From positions 27,227 through 91,226 of the forward strand of contig JADJYE010000037.1 in NCBI GenBank assembly GCA_016719945.1: DNA of 64,000 bases, read 5' to 3'. This document shows positions 17,080 to 26,491 of the stretch, one piece after another. The DNA comes from Polyangiaceae bacterium (GTDB taxonomy: Bacteria > Myxococcota_A > Polyangia > Polyangiales > Polyangiaceae). The position numbers and the translations under genes are program-made. The notes beneath the pieces were generated by a model, which worked only from the letters and a program-made list of their open reading frames with translations, was not told the DNA's origin and searched no databases. Position 1 is the first letter of the stretch. Every line of letters begins with the position of its first letter.

Positions 17080-18486
17080 ATGGGGGTCCACGAAGCGCGC
17101 CGCGCCATGGGGCGCGCGTTCCAGAGTCTGTCGCGCGAGCACGGGTTCGAGCCGCTCACGGTCGAGGGGACCATCCCCTCGGAGCTGCGCGGCACCCTCT
17201 ACAAGAACGGTCCGGCGGTGTTCGATTGTCAGGGCACGCCCTACGTCCACTGGCTCGATGGCGACGGGGCCATCACCGCGGTGCGGCTGCGCGACGGGCG
17301 CGCAGAGGGCGCCGTTCGCGTGACGCTCACCGAGGACCTCGCCGAGGAGCGTCGCGCCGGGAAGATGCTGTACAGCTCGGGGTTCACGAAGGGGCCGTCG
17401 TGGCGTCGGCGCCTCTTCGGGCGCGCGAAGAACCCGACGAACATCCACGTCCTCGTATGGCAAGGGCGCGTCTTCGCGATGACCGAGATGGGCCCGCCCT
17501 ACGAGATCGATCCGACGTCGCTCGAGACGATCGGGCCGTGCGACTTCGGCGGAGTCGTGTCCCAGGGGCTCAACGCCCACGTGCGCGTCCACGCGACGAC
17601 GGGCGCCATCTACGCTTGTGGGCCGCGGATCGGCGTCAGCAACGCGCTCGACGTGTTCGAGCTCCCGGTGCGCGGCGAGGTGAAGAAGCTCACCAGCGTG
17701 AGCCTGTCGAGCCCTCCCATCTTGATCCATGATTTTGCGATGTCCGAGCACCACCTCATCTTCGTGAAGCCCCCCGTCTCGGTGAAGCTCGCCGCGATGA
17801 TGGCCGGCCTCGGCTCGGCGATGGACGCGATCGAATACGAGGCCGAGCGCGGCACCGAGATCATCGTCGTTCCTCTGTCTCGCCCCAGCGAGCCGGTGAT
17901 CTTCACGGTGCCCGAGTTCTTCAAGCTCCACGACGCCAACGCGTTCGAGGTCGACGAGCACACGCTCGCGCTCGACGTGTGTCGCTACCCGAGCTTCGTC
18001 CTCGGTGACGCCTTCATGCTCGACGCCCTGCGCTCCGGCGAAGGGTGGGCGAACGTCCCGGAGGCCAAGCTCGAGCGCGTGTTCGTCGACCTGCACGGAA
18101 AATCCGTGCGACACCAGACGATCTGGCCGAAGAACTGCGACTTCCCCACCACGGCGCCCTGCGTGCAGGGCAGGCGCGCCCGATATCTGTGGGCGAGCGT
18201 CACGAGGGACGGCGTCGACCGCGTGACCAAGCTCGACCTCGAGACCGGCGAGGAGCGCGAAGCGAAGCTCCCGGCGCACGAGCTCTCTGGCGAGCCGACG
18301 TTCGTCCCGAGACCCGGAGGCGTCGCAGAGGACGACGGCTGGCTCCTCACGGTCGTCTTCGACGCGCGAACGGAGACGAGCCTCGTGGCGATCCTCGACG
18401 CGCGCGACCCCAGTGAGGTCCTCGCGCGCGCGCGCTTCGACCACCACGTGGCCTTCCCCCTGCATGGGGCGTGGGCGCCCGGCTAG
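17080..18486 (+). CDS. Carotenoid oxygenase (RPE65/CCD family)
   Basis: 468 residues. The family cleaves or isomerises carotenoids, apocarotenoids or stilbenes with a Fe(II) held by four His. Candidate ligands are seen in GLNAHVRVH, ILIHDFAMSEHH, FKLHDANAFE and the C-terminal FPLHGAW. The N-terminal LRGTLYKNGPAVFD is the standard opening of the propeller. The length is typical. It follows the hydrolase gene by 37 bases on the same strand and ends overlapping, tail to tail, with the minus-strand gene at 18483. A second member of the family is encoded at 36190. Confidence 0.9.
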   Translation: MGVHEARRAMGRAFQSLSREHGFEPLTVEGTIPSELRGTLYKNGPAVFDCQGTPYVHWLDGDGAITAVRLRDGRAEGAVRVTLTEDLAEERRAGKMLYSSGFTKGPSWRRRLFGRAKNPTNIHVLVWQGRVFAMTEMGPPYEIDPTSLETIGPCDFGGVVSQGLNAHVRVHATTGAIYACGPRIGVSNALDVFELPVRGEVKKLTSVSLSSPPILIHDFAMSEHHLIFVKPPVSVKLAAMMAGLGSAMDAIEYEAERGTEIIVVPLSRPSEPVIFTVPEFFKLHDANAFEVDEHTLALDVCRYPSFVLGDAFMLDALRSGEGWANVPEAKLERVFVDLHGKSVRHQTIWPKNCDFPTTAPCVQGRRARYLWASVTRDGVDRVTKLDLETGEEREAKLPAHELSGEPTFVPRPGGVAEDDGWLLTVVFDARTETSLVAILDARDPSEVLARARFDHHVAFPLHGAWAPG

Positions 18487-19460
18487 AAGCTGCCGCGCAG
18501 GAGCAGCCTCGACGGCCCGACGTCGAGCGAGACGGTCGGCGACCCACCCCCGCCCGGGCGCACCGCGAGCAGCACGATCCCGGTCGCTGCCGCCGCGCCG
18601 CCGACGACCAGGCACACGGTCGAGACCGTCTGGAGGGTCACCGCCTGATCGATGTCCTCCTCGTCCGCTGGGAGGCAATGGTCGTCGACGCACCTGGAGC
18701 GCACGTCGTCGACCAGGCCGAAGGCGGCGACTCGGGTGCCCACCCCGGCGCCCAGCGCCGCGACCCCGATCGACAGGACGATCGCTCCCGGCACGTAGCT
18801 CCCGCCTCCGGACACGTCGGGAGGGGGCTGCCGTGGCTCAGGCGTCAGCTTGGGGCCTGGAACGATCGGCGGCGGCGCGGGTCGGGTAAGCGTGGCCGTC
18901 ACGCTCTTCATGAGCTCGGCCGTGACCTCGACCGTGGCGAGGATCTGGTCGCCGCTCTTCGCGACGGCCTTGTGCGGCCCCGGATCGACCTGGACGCCGG
19001 CCGCGGCCGCGCTCTCCGAGACGGGCGCGCCGTCGAGGGTGAGCTCGTTTCCGGGAGGAAAATCGGGGGCCAGGACGATGACCCGCGGGATCTGCGGCTC
19101 GAGCTCGGCGAGCTCACGCTTCGCGTCCTCGACGGCGGTCTTGAACGGAGCCGGCGATTTCGCGTCGAGGGCCTCACCCGCCGCCTTTCGGTAGAGGTCC
19201 CGCGACGCGAGCAGCTTCGAGAGCTGGCGCTGGCAACGCGCCATGTAGAGCACGAGCACCGGCGAGTGCGCCTTTCTCTCGGCCGACTCGAACAGGACGT
19301 ACGCCTCGGCGAACTCCTGCTTGTCGAAGCGGTCCTTCGCGTCCTTCGCCAGCGTGATCGCCGTGCTGGTGTCCTTGGGCGCGGCAGGCTGGGCCGCCGC
19401 CGGCCCCGCGAACAGCGCCATTGCGAGGAGGAGGGGCGCGCGGGAGAGGCTCGTGGTCAT
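18483..19460 (-). CDS. Secreted/membrane PEGA-like, TPR-like protein coupled to a kinase
   Basis: 325 residues. Has a signal peptide (MTTSLSRAPLLLAMALFAGPAAAQ), then a helical TPR-like region (DRFDKQEFAEAYVLFESAERK, about 45-110), then a PEGA-like beta domain (ELTLDGAPV...VDPGPHKAVAKSG, about 125-190), a Pro-rich linker and two hydrophobic segments near 222-245 and 280-303. This layout is common in myxobacteria beside Ser/Thr kinases. Its ATG overlaps the kinase stop (ATGA, 19457-19460), so the two are translated together and probably function together at the envelope. Confidence 0.8.
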   Translation of the reverse strand: MTTSLSRAPLLLAMALFAGPAAAQPAAPKDTSTAITLAKDAKDRFDKQEFAEAYVLFESAERKAHSPVLVLYMARCQRQLSKLLASRDLYRKAAGEALDAKSPAPFKTAVEDAKRELAELEPQIPRVIVLAPDFPPGNELTLDGAPVSESAAAAGVQVDPGPHKAVAKSGDQILATVEVTAELMKSVTATLTRPAPPPIVPGPKLTPEPRQPPPDVSGGGSYVPGAIVLSIGVAALGAGVGTRVAAFGLVDDVRSRCVDDHCLPADEEDIDQAVTLQTVSTVCLVVGGAAAATGIVLLAVRPGGGGSPTVSLDVGPSRLLLRGSF

Positions 19461-20824
19461 AGTCCGGTGAACGGGTCGACCCCCGCGCCCCCCGGCTTGG
19501 GCCCCTGCCGCGCGGGCAGCGCTTTGGTGGGCTGGGTGGACGTGCCCGAAGCGGACCCCGCCGCGAGCCCGGATCCCGAGCTGGCCGGCGCCGGGGTCAC
19601 CGTGGGCGTCGCAGGCTCAGCGGTCGACTTGGCAGCGCTCGCTGTCGGCTCACCGGTCGCGCCGCTCGAGGTGGTGGGCGCCACGCTCTGACCGCTCGCG
19701 GCCGCGCGCTCGCCCTGCCTGGATTGGCCGAGCAAGAACCCCGCGACGCCGACGACCGCGATCAGCGCGGCCCACGGGAGCAGCTTGCGAGCGAGGCTGT
19801 GCGAGCCTTGGGCCGCGGCGGTCTGCGTGGTCACCGCGCGCAGCTCGCGTGAGGCGGTCGACTCGGCCGGCCCGCCGCCGTTGAGCGGCGTCGCGGCGGG
19901 CGCCGCGTCGCGCGTCGGCTCGTCTCTCCCTACGCCTGCGCCCGTGCGGACCTGCACCCACGGCGTGCCGTCTGCCCCGCCCGCGATCGCCGCGAACGCC
20001 GACGACAGCTCGGCCGCGGTCTCGAAGCGCCGGTCGACGTCGCGGCTGAGGGCCCGATCGAAGAACGCGTCGAACGCCGCGGGCAGACCCTCGCAGATCT
20101 CGCTGACCCGCGGGATCGGCTGGCCCACGATCGCGAGCATCACGGCCGTCACCTGCTCACCCTCGAACGGGCGCTTCCCGGTCAGCGCCTTGAAGAGGAC
20201 GACGCCGAGAGACCACAGATCGCTGCGGGGATCGACGCGCTCGCCGCGCGCTTGCTCCGGGCTCATGTGGTGTGGAGACCCGATGACCATCCCGCTGGAG
20301 GTCTTGTCGTCGACGAGCTGGGTGTTGAGCTCACGCGCGATGCCGAAATCGAGGAGCTTCACGACCTCGTCGTTGCCCTCACGGACGAGGAACACGTTGC
20401 TGGGCTTCAGATCGCGGTGGACGATCCCTGCGGCGTGCGCGACCGTCAGCGCCTTGCAGATCTGCGCGACGATCGGCGCCAGCTCGGCCGGCGTGAGCCT
20501 GCCGACGGCCGCCAGGCGGTCGCCGAGGTCCTGGCCTTCGAGCCGCTCCATCACCATGAAGGGCGTGCCGCCCTCGACGCCGTAGTCCTGGACCTTACAG
20601 ATGTGCAGGCTCTTGAGCTGTGCGCTCGCCTTGGCCTCTCGCTCGAACCGCGCGCGCGCGGTCGGCGTGTCGGCCAGGGCAGGCGACATCAGCTTCACGG
20701 CGACCTCCGCGTCGAGCACCTCGTGCTTCGCGAGCCACACCGCGCCCATCCCGCCGCCGGCGAGCTTCCTGATCAGGCGGTACTTCCCGCCGAGCACGCT
20801 GTCCGGCCCGAGCCGCGACGACAT
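19457..20824 (-). CDS. Ser/Thr protein kinase with C-terminal membrane anchor
   Basis: 455 residues, PknB-like. Gly-rich loop LAGGGMGAVW (21-30), Lys44 in VAVKLM, catalytic HRDLKPSN (136-143), DFG (159-161), HHMSPEQ activation segment. After the kinase domain (to about 285) comes a disordered Ala/Thr/Pro-rich linker, one transmembrane helix (about 349-366) and a low-complexity Ser/Ala/Pro tail that would lie outside the cytoplasm. All catalytic residues are present. Coupled to the downstream PEGA/TPR-like gene. Confidence 0.93.
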   Translation of the reverse strand: MSSRLGPDSVLGGKYRLIRKLAGGGMGAVWLAKHEVLDAEVAVKLMSPALADTPTARARFEREAKASAQLKSLHICKVQDYGVEGGTPFMVMERLEGQDLGDRLAAVGRLTPAELAPIVAQICKALTVAHAAGIVHRDLKPSNVFLVREGNDEVVKLLDFGIARELNTQLVDDKTSSGMVIGSPHHMSPEQARGERVDPRSDLWSLGVVLFKALTGKRPFEGEQVTAVMLAIVGQPIPRVSEICEGLPAAFDAFFDRALSRDVDRRFETAAELSSAFAAIAGGADGTPWVQVRTGAGVGRDEPTRDAAPAATPLNGGGPAESTASRELRAVTTQTAAAQGSHSLARKLLPWAALIAVVGVAGFLLGQSRQGERAAASGQSVAPTTSSGATGEPTASAAKSTAEPATPTVTPAPASSGSGLAAGSASGTSTQPTKALPARQGPKPGGAGVDPFTGL

Positions 20825-20866
20825 CTCTGCCAGCGTACGGCCACGCCTACCGAAGAGCCAAGCTCT

Positions 20867-21729
20867 TCAGGGGCAGTCGGCGTTCGCGCCGCACTGGTAG
20901 TGGGCTTCGACGCGCGTCAGGTCGAGGGCGTGGTCGTAAAGGGCCAGCTCGTCGAGGTAGAGCGTGGTGCCGGTCTGCGTGTCCGCCAGGATCATCGCCG
21001 AGCCGATGGACGGAATGGGGAGCACGAAGTCGGGGGGATCCGGGTCGGTGACGAGGGCGCCGTCGATGTAGATGCGCGCGTTGGCGCCGTCGAACGTGAT
21101 CACGAGGTGGTGGTAGCCGTCTGAGAGCACGGTCGGCGACTCGGAGATCTCTTCGAACCCCCCGGCGCCGTCGTACCGCTTGTGGTAGGCCGAGTCCGCC
21201 CAGAGGAAGGTCTGCATCCCCGAGTTGTCGGGCGGGGTCTCCTCGATCCACAGGAAGAGGTGGGGCGGGTTCGTGGCTTCAGCGACGTCGACCCACGCCT
21301 CGAACGTGTACGGCGCGAGCCCGGAGAGATCGAACGGGTTCGGGCTGAGGATGACGTAGGCGCCGCCGGAGAGGGCGATCGCCGCGTCGGGATCGTTGCT
21401 GAACAAGGCCCCCACGACGTCTCGCTCGATCGTGCCGTCGCCCAGGACCGACAGCGCGTGGTGATCGTTGCCGCTCGAGTCGAGGACCTCGGCGGAGCTC
21501 GCCTCGTTGAACCGCCAAAACCCGGCCGGCGCGTCGTCCATGACGACGTCGAAGTAGCTCCGCCCCGAGCCGCCTCCGCCCTCGGGGATCGCTCCCCCGA
21601 CGCCCCATCCGCCGAGGCCAGCTCCGCCCTCGCCGAGGTCGTACACGATGCCGTCCACGTCGATGCAGCCGCCCAGCGCCATGATCAGCGCCAACGCTGC
21701 CCCCCTGCGCGCCGGTCGAGAAAGCTCAT
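20867..21729 (-). CDS. LamG-domain lipoprotein (start split by one-base shift)
   Basis: Residues from about 45 onward form a concanavalin/LamG-type beta-sandwich: FWRFNEASSAEVLDSSGNDH, LAPYTFEAWVD, HHLVITFDGANARIYIDG and LYLDELALYDHALD are classical LamG strands. The main frame has no ATG before a truncated signal (ATG at 21682 or TTG at 21694 give only a few residues before the lipobox LGGC). An ATG at 21729 opens MSFLDRRAG in another frame, and adding one G to the six-G run (minus strand, plus-strand C-run 21700-21705) joins it perfectly to ALALIMALGGC, a normal lipoprotein signal of 287 residues in total. A Gly-rich spacer follows the Cys. Likely surface-exposed; ligand unknown. Confidence 0.78.
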
Positions 21730-21805
21730 CGTGGTTGTGGACTGGAGTCTACAGCGAGTGGCGCGCAGTCGACAGCTTCGGAGCGCTGCCATCGGACCGC
21801 CGAGC

Positions 21806-24163
21806 TCAGGGGCTGGTGGCCGGGTTCCAGAGGAAGCGGTTCTCGCGGTAGTACGGGTCGCCTCGCAGGAAGCCTTGAAGCGGGAACTCGGTGGTGGGGC
21901 GATCGTCGGTGAGCGGCTGGTGGCGCCGCGCCCGCTCGACGAGCTCGGCCTGATCCATCTCGAACGACGGGACGTGCAGGGCTGGGTCGTTCACCAGCCG
22001 GAAGCGATTGAAGCGCGCCTCGAACACGGCGCGCTGCGCGGGCCACATCGGCTCACCGCCGTTCGACCCGAGGATCATCGCGTTCGCGGAGATGGGCGGG
22101 CTGAAGACGGTCGTCGAGCCGAAGGTCTCGACCATGCTCGCGTACACGGTGAAGAAATCGGCTTCGAAGCAGATGACCGGGAACCAGATGACGAACATGC
22201 CGTGCGGCGTCAGGTGCTGCTTCGCGAGCTGCGCGAACTCTCGAGAGTAGAGGTTCGCCATGCCGGACGCGTAGAGGGGAGGTGAGCCGTCGACGAGGAT
22301 GAGGTCGTACTTCTCGGCGTCGCGGAGCAGGAAGTTGCGGCCGTCTTCCAGGACGAGGCGCGTCCGCGGGTTCTCGAGGTAGTTGGCGGCGTCGGGGTTG
22401 AGCTGCCGAAATGCCCGTACGACCGTCGGCTGCAGCTCGACCACGGTCATCGAGTGTCCCACGTCGATGCCATAACGAAGCGCCTCGCCGACGCCGAGGC
22501 CGACCGTGAGCACGCGCTTCGGGCCGTCCTCCGGGTGGAAGGCGAGGGGGACGTTCAGCATTTGCTCGCCGATGCCCTTCGCTGTGTTGGAGGTGTAGAG
22601 GCCGTTCACGTAGAGCCCAAGGTTGCCGGAGGGGCTCTCGAAGATCGTGATGGTCGCGGCGGGGTCCTCTTGGTGGAAGACCAGCTTGTTCTTCCCCTGA
22701 CGGTTCACGTACCCCTCGAGCACGCGCAGAAACGGATCCTTCCGCGTGACGAAGCCGAGGACCGCGAAGGCGGCGAGCGCGGGCAAGAGCACCCGGCCGA
22801 CGGGCGCGCCTTCGAGGGAGCGCGCCCTCCACAGGACGGCGGCGCCGATGGCGAGCGACACCGCCGACACCAGCATCACGCTCTTGGCCGTTCCCAGGAG
22901 GGGGATGAGGACGAACCCACCCAGCAGCGAGCCGAGGATCCCGCCGATCGTGTTGAAGCCATAGAGCCTCCCGACGCCGGCGCCGACAGGGGAGCCAGCG
23001 GGGGCGGCGAGGGAGCAGGCCAGCGGGAAGATCGCGCCGAGCATCGCGGTGACCGGCAGCACGATCGCGATCGCCTCGAGGCCGACCCACACGAAATCGT
23101 CCAGCCCCCAGAGGACGGCGTAGGCGGGCTTCCACCACGCCCGCTCGATCAGCCCGACCCCGAGGAAGGTGGCGAGCGACGCGAGGCCCAGGACCCCTAC
23201 CGCGACCTCCAGCGTACCGAGGAGCGCGAGCGGCCTCGCCACCCTCGACAGCCTCGAGGCCATGAACGCGCTGCCCGCGGCGATGCCGATGAGGTAAGCG
23301 CCGAGCAGCGCGGAGAACGCGTACACCGAGTTGCCGAGCAGCACCGCGAGCACCCGGGACCAGAGCACCTCGAGCGCGAGCGCGCAGGCGCCGGAGCCGA
23401 ACGCGACGGCGAGGATGAGCCTCGCGGGGGCGGCCGGCGGCGCCGGCGCCGGGCCCGCTGCCGAGCCAGGGTCGACCTGCAGCGGCGCCGAGGGCGCAGC
23501 GTGCAGCGACAGCCGATCTCGAAGGACGAAGCAGGCGACGCCGACGCCGAGGTTGAGCGCGGCCGCGACCCAGACCGTGGCCTTCTCGCCAAAGGTGGGG
23601 ATCATCGCGAAGCCCGTCGCGAGGACGCCGAAGACCGCGCCGAACGTGTTCGCGCCGTACAGCCTGCCCGTCGCCGCCTGATCTCCGCCGCTGCCCAGCA
23701 ACGACGAGAGCAGCGGCAGCGTCGTGCCCATCAGCGTCGTCGGGGGGATCAGCACGAGCGCCGCCAGGAAGAACCGAGCCGTCATCAGGGCGGCTTGTCC
23801 GTCCCCCAGCGTCTCGATCGCCCACCTGAACGCCGACGGCAGCTCGAGCATGAGCCGCGTCGAGGCGATCGCGCAGGCGCCGACGGCGACCTCCATCACG
23901 GCGTACACGACGAGCGGCGACCGCCGGCGGCTGAGCCTGGCGCCGAGGAAGCTCCCGAGCGCCAGGCCGCCCATGAAGAGCGCGACCAGCGTCGTGACGG
24001 CGTAGATGGTCACGCCGAAGGCTCGGATCAGCATCCGCAGCCAGACGACCTGGTAGACGAGCCCGCTGATCCCCGTCACAAAGAAGAGGACCAACAGCGC
24101 CCTCGTGGCTCCCGGTCTCTGCTGCGCCTCTTCCCGCGCCGAACCGTGGCTCCCTTCGAGCAT
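21806..24163 (-). CDS. Fused membrane transporter-like/spermidine synthase-like protein
   Basis: 785 residues. The N-terminal 490 residues contain about 14 hydrophobic helices in two repeats (SGLVYQVVWLRMLIRAFG and ALEVLWSRVLAVLLGNS begin the repeats), with TGRLYGANTFGA and VGRLYGFNTIGG as paired motifs. The C-terminal part is a spermidine synthase-type SAM-binding domain: VLTVGLGVGEALRYG, VVELQPTV, LVLEDGRNFLL, YDLILVDGSPP and LYSREFAQLAK. This is a recognised fusion family ('fused MFS/spermidine synthase') widespread in myxobacteria and planctomycetes; the reaction is not established, and true polyamine synthesis is not implied. Confidence 0.88.
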   Translation of the reverse strand: MLEGSHGSAREEAQQRPGATRALLVLFFVTGISGLVYQVVWLRMLIRAFGVTIYAVTTLVALFMGGLALGSFLGARLSRRRSPLVVYAVMEVAVGACAIASTRLMLELPSAFRWAIETLGDGQAALMTARFFLAALVLIPPTTLMGTTLPLLSSLLGSGGDQAATGRLYGANTFGAVFGVLATGFAMIPTFGEKATVWVAAALNLGVGVACFVLRDRLSLHAAPSAPLQVDPGSAAGPAPAPPAAPARLILAVAFGSGACALALEVLWSRVLAVLLGNSVYAFSALLGAYLIGIAAGSAFMASRLSRVARPLALLGTLEVAVGVLGLASLATFLGVGLIERAWWKPAYAVLWGLDDFVWVGLEAIAIVLPVTAMLGAIFPLACSLAAPAGSPVGAGVGRLYGFNTIGGILGSLLGGFVLIPLLGTAKSVMLVSAVSLAIGAAVLWRARSLEGAPVGRVLLPALAAFAVLGFVTRKDPFLRVLEGYVNRQGKNKLVFHQEDPAATITIFESPSGNLGLYVNGLYTSNTAKGIGEQMLNVPLAFHPEDGPKRVLTVGLGVGEALRYGIDVGHSMTVVELQPTVVRAFRQLNPDAANYLENPRTRLVLEDGRNFLLRDAEKYDLILVDGSPPLYASGMANLYSREFAQLAKQHLTPHGMFVIWFPVICFEADFFTVYASMVETFGSTTVFSPPISANAMILGSNGGEPMWPAQRAVFEARFNRFRLVNDPALHVPSFEMDQAELVERARRHQPLTDDRPTTEFPLQGFLRGDPYYRENRFLWNPATSP

Positions 24164-24198
24164 CGCGCGCAGGATACACGGCGGACCCTCGAAGGGGG

Positions 24199-25116
24199 TC
24201 AGTCGGCGCGCTCGGGGCGGCGCCGCGAGATCTCGAGCCCCGAGATGCACGCCCCCAACCAGACCGTGCCGGCCGCGAGGCCTCCGAGGATGTCCGAGAG
24301 GTAATGGGCGCCCACGACCATTCGGCTGTACGCCATCGTGACGCTCCAGAGGAGCGCGAGCCCACCGCACAGCCAACCCGCCCGCCGATTGCCGCTGACC
24401 AGCATCGCCACGTACGCGAGCATTCCGGTCGCGACCCAGGTCCCCATCGCGTGGCCGCTCGGGAAGCTCCACCCGCTCGGCGGGACCCACCCGTCCCCGA
24501 AGCTCGGTCTCGGGCGCGCGAAGGCGGCCTTGAGGGCGGTGTTGAGCACGCCCATTCCGAGCATCGCGACGCTGAAGCCCCAGGCGAGCAAGAGCCGGCG
24601 GGTCGCGAACAGCCAGCTGGCGACCGTGACCCCGAGCAGGGTGAGCGCGAGGCCGCCGCCGAGGTCGGTGAAGCGTACGAAGAAGCCCCTCGTCGGGGCG
24701 TCGGCCGAGCTGTGGAGCGACGCCGCGAGCGAGTGATCGAGGCCCAGGATCGCGGTGCGCCGCGAAACGCCGTAGGCCAGGGCGAGGAACGCGACGCCGC
24801 TCAGCGTCACCACCAGCCCGATGGCGAGGTGGAGCGCGAGGTATTCGAACGACGAGAGCGAGCGAGCCACCCGAGCGACGACGGGTGAGCGATCCGTGAG
24901 GCGAGCGAGCCACGGAGCGCTGCGCAGCCGTGGCCCCGCGGCGGACCACAGGGCGCGCGCGGTGCGCTCCGACCAGCGGAGCGTCACCACCAGCGCCAGG
25001 GCGGCGAGCGCCGCGCTGGTGATCAGCACCCCGAGGAGCACGAGCGGCTGCGACCCGGCGCGTGCACCGAGGTGGTCGACGGTGGTCGGATCGATGGCGG
25101 TCATCACGGCGCGCAC
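24199..25116 (-). CDS. Phosphatase PAP2 family membrane protein
   Basis: 305 residues with about seven membrane segments. The three PAP2 motifs are present: KAAFARPRP, FPSGHAMG and SRMVVGAHYLSDILGG, with the catalytic His in the last. It hydrolyses lipid phosphates such as undecaprenyl or phosphatidyl pyrophosphates/phosphates at the outer face of the membrane. The N-terminal 100 residues carry additional helices and an Arg-rich loop. An alternative start is the ATG at 25104. It lies 35 bases upstream of the fused spermidine-synthase-like gene on the same strand. Confidence 0.9.
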   Translation of the reverse strand: MRAVMTAIDPTTVDHLGARAGSQPLVLLGVLITSAALAALALVVTLRWSERTARALWSAAGPRLRSAPWLARLTDRSPVVARVARSLSSFEYLALHLAIGLVVTLSGVAFLALAYGVSRRTAILGLDHSLAASLHSSADAPTRGFFVRFTDLGGGLALTLLGVTVASWLFATRRLLLAWGFSVAMLGMGVLNTALKAAFARPRPSFGDGWVPPSGWSFPSGHAMGTWVATGMLAYVAMLVSGNRRAGWLCGGLALLWSVTMAYSRMVVGAHYLSDILGGLAAGTVWLGACISGLEISRRRPERAD

Positions 25117-25187
25117 GGATGATACTTCGCCGCCGGCCGAGCGCTGACGAGGGAAGCACCTCGCGTGGGCTCCGTATCACGCTCGCC

Positions 25188-26441
25188 ATGCCGAGGAGCC
25201 TCGCGAGCCGGTGGTCTGCTCTGGGTGCATCGATCGGTCTCTTGCTCGGGTGCAGCCCCGCGTCGCCGGGGGAAGGCGCCGCGCCGGCGTCCTCGCCGCC
25301 CGCGACCTCGGCGACCGCTGCTGCCACGACGCCAGCGCCATCGCCGTCCTCCACGGCCCCGCTGGCCGCGCCGAGCCCGCCTCGCGGCGCCGTGGAGGCC
25401 GTCGAGCTGGGCGGGGCGAACCTGTGTGCGCTGGAGGCGGGCTCGGTCTGGTGTGTCGGAGACTGGCCCGTGCCATTCGGTCAGAACGGCGTCAGAAACC
25501 AGGGCCTGCGCAAGCCGATGGCGGTCGGCGGGCTCGCAGACGTGAAGCGCATGGCCGTCGCCCAGCACCGCGGGTGTGCCATCGTCGGGCAGGGCGCGGT
25601 GGAGTGCTGGGGGAACACGACCCCGACGGCCTTCGGCTGGACCGGGGCGAGCGAGGGGAGGCTCGACGCGGTGGCGGTGCCGGGCCTCACTGACGTGGTG
25701 TCCCTCGCGCTCGGCGCGTCGGGGAGCTGTGCGCTGACGAGCGCGGGCAAGGTGACCTGCTGGGGCCCTGTGTTTCGGCCGGCCGTGGCGGGCACCAAGA
25801 CGCTCCCGCCGATGCGCACGCTCGCCATCGACGGCGTGAAGCAGATCGACGCCTCAGGCTTCGGCATGTGCGCGCTGCGCCACGACGGCACGGTCCACTG
25901 CACCGGCCTGGGGGCTCCTTCCGCTTCCGCGCCGCTGGATGAGGCTCTGGGCCCGGTGGTCGGGCTCGCCGGGGCCACCCAGATCGCCGTCGGGGGCTCG
26001 AGCGGCTGCGCCCTGCACGCGTCGGGTGAGGTCTCGTGCTGGGGCGCCAATGGCTCGGGACAGCTCGGCGACGGCACGCTCGACGAGCGGAAGGGCGCGG
26101 TGCGCGTCCGAGACCTGAAGGACGCCGTGGCGATCGACAGCGGCCACGACTTCTCGTGCGCGTTGACGCGCGACGACCGCGTGGTCTGCTGGGGCCACGC
26201 GGGGAGCTGCGTGCTCGGCGACGAACACCGCGCCTGCGTGAAGAAGAAGATGGGCAGCACGATGGGAGAGGTCGAGATCGAGCTCTGCCCGCTGCCTCAG
26301 CGGATCACCCTGCCGATATCGCCGAAGAAGATCTCGGTCGGCTCGTCGACCGGGTGCGCCACCGACGCGGCTGGAAAGGTCGCGTGCTGGGGTCGCAGCC
26401 TGACCGAGAGCCCGGCCGGGTGCACGGGCTCGCCGCTCTGA
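25188..26441 (+). CDS. RCC1-repeat lipoprotein
   Basis: 417 residues. Starts at the ATG at 25188 with a lipoprotein signal (lipobox LLLGC, about residue 22) and an Ala/Pro/Ser-rich linker to about 65. The rest is an RCC1-type beta-propeller: repeated units with C-A-L and C-W-G signatures (GCAIVGQGAVECWG, SCALTSAGKVTCWG, GCALHASGEVSCWGANGSGQLGDG, SCALTRDDRVVCWG, GCATDAAGKVACWG). Paired Cys in each repeat suggest disulfides, consistent with an extracytoplasmic surface location. Such proteins are abundant in Polyangia; function unknown. Confidence 0.88.
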   Translation: MPRSLASRWSALGASIGLLLGCSPASPGEGAAPASSPPATSATAAATTPAPSPSSTAPLAAPSPPRGAVEAVELGGANLCALEAGSVWCVGDWPVPFGQNGVRNQGLRKPMAVGGLADVKRMAVAQHRGCAIVGQGAVECWGNTTPTAFGWTGASEGRLDAVAVPGLTDVVSLALGASGSCALTSAGKVTCWGPVFRPAVAGTKTLPPMRTLAIDGVKQIDASGFGMCALRHDGTVHCTGLGAPSASAPLDEALGPVVGLAGATQIAVGGSSGCALHASGEVSCWGANGSGQLGDGTLDERKGAVRVRDLKDAVAIDSGHDFSCALTRDDRVVCWGHAGSCVLGDEHRACVKKKMGSTMGEVEIELCPLPQRITLPISPKKISVGSSTGCATDAAGKVACWGRSLTESPAGCTGSPL

Positions 26442-26491
26442 TCTGCGACGTCACGCCCGCGGGCGAGCTGTGATAAGGCGCGAGCCGCCCC

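Noticed and set aside
22454..24304. Long plus-strand open frame opposite the fused spermidine-synthase-like gene
   Set aside because: Composition is Arg/Glu/Gln-rich and typical of the antisense of a GC-rich gene; no motifs.
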